A stretch of DNA of 64,000 nt, from NCBI RefSeq assembly GCF_017811755.1, contig NZ_JADDJF010000001.1:1-64000 (forward strand), given 5' to 3'. Position numbers and translations under genes: made by a program. A model generated the notes under the pieces. That model worked only from the letters and a program-made list of their open reading frames with translations. It was not told the origin of the DNA and searched no databases. The DNA comes from Pararhodobacter sp. SW119 (GTDB lineage: Bacteria > Pseudomonadota > Alphaproteobacteria > Rhodobacterales > Rhodobacteraceae). Positions 9,384 through 17,912 of the stretch are shown piece by piece (the first letter of the stretch is position 1; the number at the start of each line of letters is the position of its first letter).

Positions 9384-9426
9384 GCGCCCCCAAGGGCAAC
9401 CTCTTGCGCGAGCGGGGGTGGGCGCC
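9383..9426. terminator. Imperfect GC hairpin between rarD and pdhC
   Basis: GGCGCC at 9383-9388 can pair with GGCGCC at 9421-9426, and the adjoining CCC with GGGGG around a two-base bulge. It fills the 64-bp gap between two convergent genes. No U-tract is present, so a factor-dependent or bidirectional stop is possible. Confidence 0.35.
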
Positions 9427-9447
9427 CCGTGAGGGACGCCGCACGGT

Positions 9448-10794
9448 TCAGGCGAGCATCACCAGCGGGTTCTCAAGGTTCTCGATCACCGCCGCCAGGA
9501 ATTCCGCCCCGAGCGCGCCGTCGATGACCCGGTGATCGACCGAAAGCGTCATCGACATGACTGTCGCGGTCGTCAGTTCCCCGTCGGCGCCCACCACGGG
9601 TTGCTTGATGCCCGCCCCGACCGCCAGGATCGACCCGTGGGGCGGATTGATGACCGCGTCGAAATTCTCGATCCCGAACATGCCGAGATTTGAGATCGCG
9701 AAACTGCCGCCGACGTATTCGTGCGGGGCAAGCTTGCGGTTGCGGGCGCGGGCGGCGAGGTCCTTCATCTCGGCCGACAGCGCCGAGAGTGTTTTCATGT
9801 GCGCGTCCTTGATCACCGGCGTGAAGAGCCCGCCGTCGACCGCGACCGCGACCGCCACGTCCGAGGGCTTCAGCCGCAGGATCCGGTCGCCGGCCCAGAC
9901 GGCATTGGCATCGGGCACCTTCTGCAGGCCGAGGGCGCAGGCCTTGATGATGAAGTCGTTGACCGAGAGCTTCACGCCCCGCGGTTCCAGTTGCTTGTTC
10001 AGCCGGGCGCGGAACTTCATCAACGCGTCGAGTTGCACCGAGCGGCGCAGGTAGAAATGCGGGATGGTCTGCTTGGCCTCGGTCAGCCGGGCGGCGACGG
10101 TCTTGCGCATCCCGTCGAGTTTGACCTCCTCGTAGTCGCGACCTTCGAACATCCTCGCGACCTGATCGGCGGTGGGGCCGGAGGCCATGGCAGCGGCTTT
10201 GGCGGGGGCGGTTTCGGCCGGCTTTGCCGCGGTGGGCTGCGCGGACCTTGGCGCGGCGCTCGCCCCCTCGACATCGGCCTTGACGATGCGGCCGTGCGGG
10301 CCGGATCCCTTGATCTGCTTGAGATCCAGCCCCTTGTCGGCGGCGATCCGGCGGGCGAGCGGGGAGGCGAAGAGGCGCTTGCCGTCGGCCGACGGCGCGG
10401 GTGGGGCCTTCGTCTGGGATCCGGCGCTCTCGGACTCCGCCGGGGCGGGCTTCTCGGAGGCCCCCTTCGCCTTTGGCGCGGGGGCCGCCTCGGCGCCCGC
10501 GTCGGCCTTGTCGGCCTCCGGTTGCGCCTTGCCGATGTCGTCGGCGCTTTCGCCTTCTTCCAGAAGGACCGCAATGGGGGTGTTGACCTTGACCCCCTCG
10601 GTGCCTTCCGAGATCAGGATCTTGCCGAGCGTGCCTTCGTCGACGGCCTCGAACTCCATGGTCGCCTTGTCGGTCTCGATCTCGGCGATGATCTGGCCGG
10701 CGGTGATTTCGTCCCCCTCCTTGACCAGCCATTTGGCGAGAGTCCCTTCCTCCATCGTCGGGGACAGCGCGGGCATCAGGATTTCAACGGGCAT
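9448..10794 (-). CDS. pdhC: Pyruvate dehydrogenase E2, dihydrolipoamide acetyltransferase
   Basis: This 448-residue core subunit of pyruvate dehydrogenase transfers the acetyl group from lipoamide to CoA. It has one N-terminal lipoyl domain (residues 1-85, lipoyl-lysine K43 in ETDKATMEF), an Ala/Pro linker, a peripheral subunit-binding domain ([20 protein letters not shown], about 141-160), a second linker, and the catalytic domain with VDHRVIDG near the end. It is the last gene of pdhA-pdhB-pdhC, 10 bases after pdhB. Its lipoyl domain is almost identical at DNA level to that of pdhB. No lpd (E3) gene lies in the window. Confidence 0.96.
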   Translation of the reverse strand: MPVEILMPALSPTMEEGTLAKWLVKEGDEITAGQIIAEIETDKATMEFEAVDEGTLGKILISEGTEGVKVNTPIAVLLEEGESADDIGKAQPEADKADAGAEAAPAPKAKGASEKPAPAESESAGSQTKAPPAPSADGKRLFASPLARRIAADKGLDLKQIKGSGPHGRIVKADVEGASAAPRSAQPTAAKPAETAPAKAAAMASGPTADQVARMFEGRDYEEVKLDGMRKTVAARLTEAKQTIPHFYLRRSVQLDALMKFRARLNKQLEPRGVKLSVNDFIIKACALGLQKVPDANAVWAGDRILRLKPSDVAVAVAVDGGLFTPVIKDAHMKTLSALSAEMKDLAARARNRKLAPHEYVGGSFAISNLGMFGIENFDAVINPPHGSILAVGAGIKQPVVGADGELTTATVMSMTLSVDHRVIDGALGAEFLAAVIENLENPLVMLA

Positions 10795-10804
10795 CGCGCG
10801 CTCC

Positions 10805-12196
10805 TTACCTGTAGGTGACCTTGTGGGCAGCCTCGATCACGTCGTTGGTTGTGACCAGCGCGAGCTTTTCCAGATTTGCGGCGTAGGGCATTGGCACGTC
10901 CTTGCCGGCAAGGTTGATCACCGGTGCATCCAGATGGTCGAAGGCCTGTTCCATCACCACCGACGTGATGTAGTTGCCGACCGAGCCCTGTGGAAAGCCT
11001 TCCTCGACGGTGATCAGGCGGTTCGTCTTCCGCACCGAGGCGAGGATAGTATCGGTATCCATGGGGCGGATCGTGCGCAGGTTGATGACCTCGGCTTCGA
11101 TCCCGTCCTCGGCCAGTTTTTCCGCCGCTTCGAGCGCGTAGGTCATGCCGATGCCGAAGCTGACGATCGTCACGTCCGCGCCCTTGCGGGCGATATGCGC
11201 CTTGCCGAACGGTATGGTGAAATCCTCGAGTTCCGGAACCTCGAAGCTGCGGCCATAGAGGATTTCGTTTTCGAGGAAGATCACCGGATTCGGATCGCGG
11301 ATCGCGGATTTAAGGAGACCCTTGGCGTCGGCGGCGGTGAAGGGCATCACCACCTTGAGGCCGGGGATCTGGGCGTACCAGGCGGCATAACACTGGCTGT
11401 GCTGCGCACCAACGCGCGCTGCGGCGCCGTTCGGGCCGCGAAACACGATCGGACATCCCATCTGGCCGCCCGACATGTAGAGGGTCTTGGCGGCGGAGTT
11501 GATGATGTGATCGATTGCCTGCATGGCGAAATTGAAAGTCATGAATTCGACGATGGGACGCACGCCGCCAAAGGCTGCACCCACGCCGATGCCGGCAAAG
11601 CCGTGTTCCGTGATCGGCGTGTCGATGACCCGGCGCGCCCCGAATTCATCGAGCAGGCCCTGGGTGATCTTGTAGGCGCCCTGGTATTCGGCCACCTCCT
11701 CGCCCATGACGAAGACAGTGTCGGTGCGCCGCATCTCTTCGGCCATGGCGTCGCGCAGGGCTTCGCGCACGGTCTGGCTGCGCGTCGGCGTGCCTTCGGG
11801 CCAGTCAGGCGTGCGGTCGGGCTCGGGCGGGCGAAACTTCTCGCGGGCAGCGGCTGGCGCCGCGTCGGCTCCCTTCGCCGTTTCGGCCTTCGTGTCGCCG
11901 GCGTCGGCCTTGGCGGCCTCGGGCTTCGCGGTGTCGATGTCGTCGGCGCTTTCGCCCTCCTCGATCAGAACTGCGATGGGGGTGTTGACCTTCACCCCCT
12001 CCGAGCCTTCCTCAATGAGGATCTTGCCGAGCGTGCCTTCGTCGACGGCCTCGAACTCCATCGTCGCCTTGTCGGTCTCGATCTCGGCGATGATCTGGCC
12101 GGCGGTGATTTCGTCCCCCTCCTTGACCAGCCACTTGGCGAGGGTGCCTTCTTCCATCGTGGGCGAGAGGGCGGGCATCAGGATCTCGGTTGCCAT
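10805..12196 (-). CDS. pdhB: Pyruvate dehydrogenase E1 beta subunit with N-terminal lipoyl domain
   Basis: At 463 residues this is about 130 longer than a plain E1-beta. The extra part is a lipoyl domain (residues 1-85, K43 in ETDKATMEF) and an Ala/Asp/Lys linker. The E1-beta proper starts near 135 ([35 protein letters not shown] region), with [23 protein letters not shown] and the C-terminal domain ending in [13 protein letters not shown]. It pairs with E1-alpha to decarboxylate pyruvate with thiamine diphosphate. Lipoylated E1-beta subunits are known in alphaproteobacteria. It lies between pdhA (12-base gap) and pdhC. Confidence 0.95.
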   Translation of the reverse strand: MATEILMPALSPTMEEGTLAKWLVKEGDEITAGQIIAEIETDKATMEFEAVDEGTLGKILIEEGSEGVKVNTPIAVLIEEGESADDIDTAKPEAAKADAGDTKAETAKGADAAPAAAREKFRPPEPDRTPDWPEGTPTRSQTVREALRDAMAEEMRRTDTVFVMGEEVAEYQGAYKITQGLLDEFGARRVIDTPITEHGFAGIGVGAAFGGVRPIVEFMTFNFAMQAIDHIINSAAKTLYMSGGQMGCPIVFRGPNGAAARVGAQHSQCYAAWYAQIPGLKVVMPFTAADAKGLLKSAIRDPNPVIFLENEILYGRSFEVPELEDFTIPFGKAHIARKGADVTIVSFGIGMTYALEAAEKLAEDGIEAEVINLRTIRPMDTDTILASVRKTNRLITVEEGFPQGSVGNYITSVVMEQAFDHLDAPVINLAGKDVPMPYAANLEKLALVTTNDVIEAAHKVTYR

Positions 12197-12208
12197 TCGC
12201 TTGCTCCC

Positions 12209-13219
12209 TCAGGCTTCTTGCGGCACATCGGCGGCGTAGATGTCGGTCCAGAGCTCCTCCAGCGCCGGCTCGGGACTTTCGCGCGAGAAATCGGCGGCCT
12301 CGTTGACGATGGCCTTGATCTCCTTGTCGATGCCCTTCAGGTCGTCTTCGCTGGCGTGCTTGCCGGTCAGCAGAAGTTCGCGCACATGCTCGATCGCGTC
12401 GCGCTCCTCGCGCATCTTCTGCACTTCCTCGCGGGTCCGGTATTTGGCGGGATCGGACATCGAGTGGCCGCGGTAGCGATAGGTCATGACCTCGAGGATG
12501 TAGGGCCCCTTGCCGGCGCGGCAGTGCTTGACCGCCTTCTCGCCCGCGGCCTTGACGGCCAGGACATCCATGCCGTCGACCTCCTCGCCGGGGATGCCGA
12601 AGCTGGCGCCGCGCTCCCATAGGCTGGGCGACTTGGTGGCACGCTGGACGGAGGTGCCCATCGCGTACTTGTTGTTCTCGATCACGAAGATCACCGGCAG
12701 CGACCAGAGCATCGCCATGTTGTAGGTCTCGTAGACTTGGCCCTGGTTGGCCGCGCCGTCGCCGAAATAGGTGAAGGTGACGCGGTCGTTGCCCAGGTAC
12801 TTGTCGGCAAAGGCAAGCCCTGCGCCCAGGGGCACCTGCGCGCCGACGATGCCGTGGCCGCCGTAGAAATGCTTCTCGCGGCTGAACATGTGCATCGAGC
12901 CGCCCTTGCCCTTGGAATAGCCGCCCTCACGCCCCGTGAGTTCGGCCATCACGCCCTTGGGGTCCATGCCACAGGCCAGCATGTGTCCATGGTCGCGGTA
13001 GGAGGTGATGCGCTTGTCGCCCTCTTCGGCGGCTGCCTCGAGACCCACGACCACGGCCTCCTGGCCGATGTAGAGGTGGCAGAAACCGCCGATCAGGCCC
13101 ATCCCATAGAGTTGGCCCGCCTTTTCCTCGAATCGGCGGATCAGCAACATGTCACGGTAGTAGTTGAGCAGTTCCTCGCCCGAAATATTTGACTTGGCAG
13201 AAGTCTTGCGCGCAGCCAC
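12209..13219 (-). CDS. pdhA: Pyruvate dehydrogenase E1 alpha subunit
   Basis: This 336-residue subunit binds thiamine diphosphate with E1-beta. The TDP-binding stretch runs GDGAANQGQVYE...NN (about residues 167-197). The phosphorylation-loop region YRYRGHSMSDP is present, as in the heterotetrameric alpha subunits. GTG is used as start, with GGGGGGCG seven bases upstream. It is the first gene of pdhABC. The A/T-rich 90-bp region upstream (13220-13312) is the likely promoter, and includes a small inverted repeat GTTTAGCCTTAAAC at 13250-13263. The FtsB-like gene ends just upstream in the same direction. Confidence 0.95.
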   Translation of the reverse strand: MAARKTSAKSNISGEELLNYYRDMLLIRRFEEKAGQLYGMGLIGGFCHLYIGQEAVVVGLEAAAEEGDKRITSYRDHGHMLACGMDPKGVMAELTGREGGYSKGKGGSMHMFSREKHFYGGHGIVGAQVPLGAGLAFADKYLGNDRVTFTYFGDGAANQGQVYETYNMAMLWSLPVIFVIENNKYAMGTSVQRATKSPSLWERGASFGIPGEEVDGMDVLAVKAAGEKAVKHCRAGKGPYILEVMTYRYRGHSMSDPAKYRTREEVQKMREERDAIEHVRELLLTGKHASEDDLKGIDKEIKAIVNEAADFSRESPEPALEELWTDIYAADVPQEA

Positions 13220-13312
13220 GGATCGCCCCCCCTGTTCCCCACGGCAATAGTTTAGCCTTAAACAATTTCTTACACCAGCGTGCGAAAAATTGCGAGGGCG
13301 AATTGCGGGACT

Positions 13313-13609
13313 TCAGCGCAGCAGGATCTCGTCCGGGCGGACCAGGCCAAGCACGTCGCGCGCCTGCTGATCCAGAAGGTCTAGGTCCAGATAGTCGTCC
13401 GACATGCGGCGCGTGCGGTTCTCCATCTCGGCGAGTTCGGTGGCCAGGCGGTCCCGCTCGATCAGCAGTTGCGCGGTGTCGGCCTCGATCTGGATGCGGT
13501 TGAAAAGCCCGTACTCTCCCTGCACGGCGGCAAAGACGAGATAGGTGCCGAAGGTCCCGGCAAGGGTAAGGTACATCACCGGGCCGAAACGCGGACGTCT
13601 GTTCTGCAT
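13313..13609 (-). CDS. FtsB/DivIC-family septum formation initiator
   Basis: This 98-residue protein has a short basic N-terminus, one membrane helix (VMYLTLAGTFGTYLVFAAV) and a periplasmic coiled coil (EADTAQLLIERDRLATELAEMENRTRRM). The C-terminal SDDYLDLDLLDQQARDVLGL is typical of alphaproteobacterial FtsB-like proteins, which join FtsL and FtsQ in the divisome. The ATG giving MQNRRPRF was chosen since membrane proteins of this family start just before the helix; a TTG 17 codons upstream is possible. It lies upstream of pdhABC, a common neighbourhood in this family of bacteria. Confidence 0.8.
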   Translation of the reverse strand: MQNRRPRFGPVMYLTLAGTFGTYLVFAAVQGEYGLFNRIQIEADTAQLLIERDRLATELAEMENRTRRMSDDYLDLDLLDQQARDVLGLVRPDEILLR

Positions 13610-13755
13610 GGGTCTGCTTGAGCTGCCTCTTTTCAGGCGATTGTACGCATCTTGCCACAAGCGGCGAACAAAGGGAATCCCCCTTGCGACGCGCGGTCAT
13701 GCTTGCCTGGCGCGGGTCTAGCCCGCAACATGGCCGAGGAACCGGAGGAGCCGCC

Positions 13756-15366
13756 ATGACCGCCAAGGAAAACCAGGCCGTCCCGCGAACACGGCTTTCG
13801 ACGCACGAGGTTTTCAACCAGCCGATGCCGATGGCCCATGATCCCTGGGCCGGAGATGGCGCGCTGCGCGAGCTGGTCGGCGAAGATCCGGCTCTGGCGC
13901 GCTTCGGCGCGGAGCTGGCTAATCCCGCGACGCGCGAGGCTGCGCACGATGCGCAGACCTGCCTGCCACGGCTTCGCACCTTCGACCGGTCCGGGCGGCG
14001 CATCGACGAGGTGCATTTCCATCCCGGCTATCACCGCCTGATGGCGCTCGGTATGGAAGCCGGCTATGCCGCAAGCGCCTGGGAAGAAGGCGGTCGACAC
14101 GCGCGGCACGCCGCAATGGTCTACATGCTGAGCCAGGTCGAACCGGGCGTCTGCTGCCCGATGACGATGACCTATGCCGCCGTGCCGGCTCTCCGGGCGG
14201 ATGACGAACTGGCCGCGCTGTGGCGGCCCCGCCTGATTGCCCGCGCCTATGATCCGTCGCGCCGGCCGGTCGCGGACAAGCAGTCTGTGACGATGGGCAT
14301 GGCGATGACCGAAAAGCAGGGCGGGTCCGACGTGCGCGCCAACACCACCCGTGCCGCGCGCGACGGGCAGGGCTATCGCCTGACCGGGCACAAGTGGTTC
14401 TGTTCGGCGCCGATGTGCGACGGGTTCCTGACACTGGCACAGGCCGAGGGCGGACTGACCTGCTTTCTGGTGCCGCGCTGGCTGCCGGACGGCACGCGCA
14501 ACCCGTTCAACATCTTGCGGCTGAAAGACAAGCTGGGGAACCGGTCCAACGCTTCGTCCGAAATCGAGTACGACGGCACCTACGCGCAGCGCCTGGGCGA
14601 GGAGGGGCGCGGCATCCAGACGATCATCGAGATGGTGCATCATACCCGGCTGGATACCGCCATGGCGCCGGCCGGGCTGATGCGCGCCGCGCTGGTCGAG
14701 GCACTCAGCTGGGCCAGCGCGCGCACCGCCTTCCAGCGCCGCCTGTTCGATCAGCCCCTGATGCGCGCGGTGCTTGCCGATCTCGCGCTCGAATCCGAGG
14801 CCGCGCTGGTCTTCGGCATGGAGGTCGCAGGCGCCTTTGACGACCCGGATCGCCGGCCCTATGCCCGGCTGACCGTGGCGCTTGCCAAGTTCCTGTCGAA
14901 CAAGCGCGCCCCGGGGATGATCTACGAATGCATGGAAGTGCTGGGCGGCATGGGCTATGTGGAGGAAGCGCCTTTGGCGATGCTCTACCGCGAAGCCCCG
15001 CTCAATTCGATCTGGGAGGGGTCGGGCAACGTCATCTGCCTCGACATCCTGCGCACACTGTCGCGCGATGCGGCAGCGGGTGCCCAGGTCGATGCGCGGC
15101 TGGATGCGGCACGGGGGCAGGACGTGCTTTTCGACACCGCGCTCGACGCCCATCGCGACCGCTGGCCAACCCTGCCGCCCGAAGCCGAAGCGCGCTGGTT
15201 CGCAGAAAGTCTGGCACAACTTCTTTCCGCCGTCGCGCTGATGGAACGAAGCCCCCTGGCCGGTGCCTATCTGGCCAGTCGTCTGGGTGCGGCGCGCGGT
15301 CAGATTGCGGGATCGCTGGCCGGGATCGACGCGCAACCCGTGCTGGAACGCGCCCTGCCGCATTGA
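13756..15366 (+). CDS. AidB-like acyl-CoA dehydrogenase family protein
   Basis: This 536-residue flavoprotein belongs to the acyl-CoA dehydrogenase superfamily, on the AidB branch. Length and blocks fit AidB rather than the roughly 380-residue classical enzymes: MAMTEKQGGSDVRANTT, the glycine-rich LTGHKWFCSAPMCD, MVHHTRLDTAMAPAGLMR and GGMGYVEEAPLAMLYREAPLNSIWEGSGNV. AidB of E. coli binds DNA and is induced by alkylation, but its substrate is unsettled; several relatives act on branched acyl-CoAs. The ATG follows GGAGGAG. The gene lies upstream of an alpha/beta hydrolase and a dehydratase. No ada-type regulator is nearby. Confidence 0.8.
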   Translation: MTAKENQAVPRTRLSTHEVFNQPMPMAHDPWAGDGALRELVGEDPALARFGAELANPATREAAHDAQTCLPRLRTFDRSGRRIDEVHFHPGYHRLMALGMEAGYAASAWEEGGRHARHAAMVYMLSQVEPGVCCPMTMTYAAVPALRADDELAALWRPRLIARAYDPSRRPVADKQSVTMGMAMTEKQGGSDVRANTTRAARDGQGYRLTGHKWFCSAPMCDGFLTLAQAEGGLTCFLVPRWLPDGTRNPFNILRLKDKLGNRSNASSEIEYDGTYAQRLGEEGRGIQTIIEMVHHTRLDTAMAPAGLMRAALVEALSWASARTAFQRRLFDQPLMRAVLADLALESEAALVFGMEVAGAFDDPDRRPYARLTVALAKFLSNKRAPGMIYECMEVLGGMGYVEEAPLAMLYREAPLNSIWEGSGNVICLDILRTLSRDAAAGAQVDARLDAARGQDVLFDTALDAHRDRWPTLPPEAEARWFAESLAQLLSAVALMERSPLAGAYLASRLGAARGQIAGSLAGIDAQPVLERALPH

Positions 15367-15496
15367 CCTGCGCGCGGCTCTGTGCGACGCGATCCGGGTT
15401 GCCACCGGAGCCTCGCGTCACCATACCTGATGCGCTCAACCGCGAGTATGCCCGCCGCGGCCTGCCTCCAGCCGCCTCAGACCGAAAGGTTCGTTC

Positions 15497-16318
15497 ATGC
15501 CGTTCTTTGCCGCTGCCGACGGGGCCAGAATCCACTACACCGACCGCGGGCAGGGGACGCCGCTGTTGTGCCTTGCCGGCCTGACGCGGAACGCGAGCGA
15601 TTTCGACTACCTTGCCCCCCATCTCAGCGGGGTCCGAATGATCTGCATGGACTACCGCGGGCGCGGCAAGTCGGACTGGACGGGCGCAAGCACCTACACC
15701 GTTGCGCAGGAGGGCGATGACGCCCTGCGTCTTCTCGATCATCTGTCCCTCGGGGCCGCGCCAATCCTGGGCACGTCGCGCGGCGGCATTGTCGGGATGT
15801 TTCTTTGCGCCATCGCGCCCGAGCGCGTGCGCGGCCTCTGCCTCAACGATGTGGGTCCGGTGCTCGAGCCCGCGGGGATCGACCGGATCCGCGACTACAT
15901 CGGCCGGAACCCCGTTGCCCGCAGCATGGAGGAGGTGGCAGCCGCGCTGGAGGCCACGTCCCACGGCTTCGCCAACGTTCCGCCCGGCCGCTGGCTTGAA
16001 GAGGCGCAGCGGCATTTCGTCAGCACCGACAGCGGGCTGGAGATCAACTACGACCCCGCATTGCGTGACGCGTTTCTGGCGGCGCTGGATGCGCAGCAGG
16101 GCGATGCCTGGCCGCTGTTCGATGCTGCCTGCGGGCGTCCCCTGGCGGTGATCCGCGGGGCAAATTCCGATCTTCTCAGCCGCGCGACGGTCGAGGAGAT
16201 GCGTCGCCGCTGCCCGGACATCATCCTTGCCGAAGTGCCTGATCGCGGGCATATCCCCTTTCTGGATGAAGAACAGGCCTTGGGCGCGATCCGCGCCTTT
16301 CTGGAGCGTATTTCATGA
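15497..16318 (+). CDS. Alpha/beta hydrolase
   Basis: This 273-residue cytoplasmic hydrolase has a visible catalytic triad: Ser94 in GTSRGG, an Asp in IRGANSD (D225) and His252 in PDRGHIPF. The oxyanion and cap regions are of the ordinary fold (CLAGLTRNASDFDYLAPHL near the N-terminus). No signal peptide is present. The substrate cannot be told; an ester or lactone of a small molecule is plausible. Its stop overlaps the ATG of the downstream dehydratase, so both probably form one operon. Confidence 0.75.
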   Translation: MPFFAAADGARIHYTDRGQGTPLLCLAGLTRNASDFDYLAPHLSGVRMICMDYRGRGKSDWTGASTYTVAQEGDDALRLLDHLSLGAAPILGTSRGGIVGMFLCAIAPERVRGLCLNDVGPVLEPAGIDRIRDYIGRNPVARSMEEVAAALEATSHGFANVPPGRWLEEAQRHFVSTDSGLEINYDPALRDAFLAALDAQQGDAWPLFDAACGRPLAVIRGANSDLLSRATVEEMRRRCPDIILAEVPDRGHIPFLDEEQALGAIRAFLERIS

Positions 16319-17307
16319 CCGAACTCGCCACTGCCGGGATCGCCGCGGCGGACATCCACATGATTGAAGCGGCCGCGCGGCGGCTGCACGGTCATGCGCG
16401 GCGCACGCCGATGCTTTCGTCGCCCTTTCTGGACGAGATCGCCGGGCGACGGGTTCTGGTGAAGGCCGAGTGCCTGCAGCATACGGGTTCGTTCAAGTTC
16501 AGGGGCGCGTGGAACGCGGTTTCCGCGCTGCATCCGCCGGGTGTGATCGCCTTTTCCTCCGGCAATCACGCGCAGGGTGTGGCGCTGGCGGCGAAGTTGA
16601 AGGGCATTCCGGCGACGATCATCATGCCGTCCGACGCGCCGCGCATCAAGATCGAGAACACCCGTGCGCTGGGCGCCGAGGTGGTGCTGTATGACCGGGC
16701 GACGGAAAATCGCGACGCGATCGGGGCAAGCCTCAGCAAGGAGCGCGGGCTGACGCTCATCAAGCCATTCGACATGGCCGAAGTGATCGCCGGCCAGGGA
16801 ACCGCCGGGCTGGAGATCGCCGAGCAGGCGGCCGAAGCGGGGGTCGACGCTGCCGATGTCCTTGTCTGTTGCGGGGGGGGCGGGCTGACGTCGGGGATCG
16901 CGCTTGCGCTTGAGGCGCGGGCGCCGGGGATGCGGGTGCGTCCGGTCGAGCCGGAGGGGTTTGATGATGTGGCGCGTTCGCTTGTCGCGGGCGAGGTGCA
17001 GACGAACGCGCGGCTGACGGGGTCGATCTGCGACGCGATCGTCACGCCGCGTCCCGGGGCGCTGACCTGGCCCATTCTGCAGCAGCTGTGCGGACCCGGT
17101 CTTGTGGTCAGCGAGGCGCAGGCCTTGCGGGCGATGGCGCTGGCGCATGACCGCCTGAAGATCGTGCTGGAGCCGGGCGGCGCGGTGGCGCTGGCCGCGG
17201 CGCTGTTCCTGCCGGGGCCGGGCGACGCGGTGATCGCGGTCGCGACCGGCGGCAATGTCGACCGCGCGATGATGCGCCGCGCGCTCGATCTGCCGCTCGA
17301 GGGATAA
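16315..17307 (+). CDS. Threonine/serine dehydratase (PLP, fold type II)
   Basis: This 330-residue PLP enzyme deaminates L-threonine or L-serine, or racemises serine. The Schiff-base lysine is K61 in HTGSFKFRGA. The phosphate-binding glycine loop is CCGGGGLTSG (near residue 185), and SSGNHAQGVALAA is the substrate-carboxylate loop. It lacks the C-terminal ACT-like regulatory domain of biosynthetic IlvA, so a catabolic enzyme or serine racemase-like role is more likely. The ATG overlaps the stop of the alpha/beta hydrolase gene. It converges on a small hypothetical gene, with a composite repeat element between them. Confidence 0.85.
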   Translation: MTELATAGIAAADIHMIEAAARRLHGHARRTPMLSSPFLDEIAGRRVLVKAECLQHTGSFKFRGAWNAVSALHPPGVIAFSSGNHAQGVALAAKLKGIPATIIMPSDAPRIKIENTRALGAEVVLYDRATENRDAIGASLSKERGLTLIKPFDMAEVIAGQGTAGLEIAEQAAEAGVDAADVLVCCGGGGLTSGIALALEARAPGMRVRPVEPEGFDDVARSLVAGEVQTNARLTGSICDAIVTPRPGALTWPILQQLCGPGLVVSEAQALRAMALAHDRLKIVLEPGGAVALAAALFLPGPGDAVIAVATGGNVDRAMMRRALDLPLEG

Positions 17308-17322
17308 CGGATCGGGCAGGGT

Positions 17323-17393
17323 GTCCACGCGTGGACGCGTCGCCAAGCCGTTCAATCCGAAGGATAAAAATCCGGAATTAACCGCAATGAAAC
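17323..17393 (+). repeat. Convergent-gap composite element, copy b
   Basis: The perfect palindrome GTCCACGCGTGGAC (17323-17336) is followed after 41 bases by TTAACCGCAATGAAAC (17378-17393). The spacer begins GCGTCGCCAAGCC. It lies between the 3' ends of the dehydratase gene and the 84-residue hypothetical gene. Confidence 0.8.
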
Positions 17394-17413
17394 TTCTGGC
17401 CGGAAGGCCGTAG

Positions 17414-17430
17414 CGGCGCCCGAGGCGCCG
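17414..17430. terminator. GC hairpin beside composite element b
   Basis: CGGCGCC and GGCGCCG form a perfect 7-bp stem around CGA. It lies in the convergent gap, 32 bases after the stop of the small minus-strand gene, and could end transcription from either side. Confidence 0.45.
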
Positions 17431-17462
17431 TAAAGCCGTTGCCGCCCCGTCGCGTTCGGCGT

Positions 17463-17717
17463 TCAGGTCGACCCGTCGGGCTTGCCCGCCGGGCGCGCGC
17501 GGTAGACGCCTTCGGGCAGGTCGAGCGCGGCGGCGAGTTCCTGCAACTGCCGGGTCGAGAAGGTGATCTTCATCACCTTGTCGGTCTGCGGGTCGAGCTG
17601 TTCGAGGGTCACGCAGTCCTCGAAGGCGGTGATGGTGACGTCCTCGTGGAGGTGCGGGCTGCCCTCGTCAACCAGGGTGATGACGGTCGCGTCGAAGTCG
17701 TGCTCGATGGTGAACAT
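17463..17717 (-). CDS. Conserved hypothetical protein, 84 aa
   Basis: This small acidic protein (MFTIEHDFDATVITLVDEG start) has no membrane segment, signal or Cys. Its pattern of short beta strands (ATVITLVDE, VTITAFEDCVTLEQL) and one helix (STRQLQELAAALDLPEGV) suggests a small globular fold. I do not recognise a family with known function. It is read in the same direction as metG, 195 bases after it; the gap holds the second 11-bp-unit tandem repeat. Codon use looks like that of its neighbours. Confidence 0.6.
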   Translation of the reverse strand: MFTIEHDFDATVITLVDEGSPHLHEDVTITAFEDCVTLEQLDPQTDKVMKITFSTRQLQELAAALDLPEGVYRARPAGKPDGST

Positions 17718-17764
17718 GCCGGCAGTCTAAGCACATTCGCGCCGGGTTCAAGCGGCGCAATCGG

Positions 17765-17818
17765 GGCTGGCAAGCCTGCTGGCAGGCGTATGGCAAGGGG
17801 CTGGCAAGCGTATGGCAG
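17765..17818 (-). repeat. 11-bp-unit tandem repeat, site 2
   Basis: Read on the minus strand the units are GCCATACGCTT, GCCAGCCCCTT, GCCATACGCCT and GCCAGCAGGCTT. Leaving out one extra unit in site 1 (6782-6843), 47 of 50 bases agree between the two sites. It lies in the metG to hypothetical-gene gap. Confidence 0.75.
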
Positions 17819-17912
17819 TAACGAACGCTCCACCGGGGTTTCACGCAACGCCCGCGCGGCGGCGCGTCGGGGCGGCGGGCGGTCCTGCCGGCGCTCGGTG
17901 TCCTGCCGGGGC

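Noticed and set aside
10172-12622. Open frame of over 800 codons opposite pdhA-pdhB-pdhC
   Set aside because: It mirrors the pyruvate dehydrogenase genes; its internal repetition comes from the two lipoyl domains.
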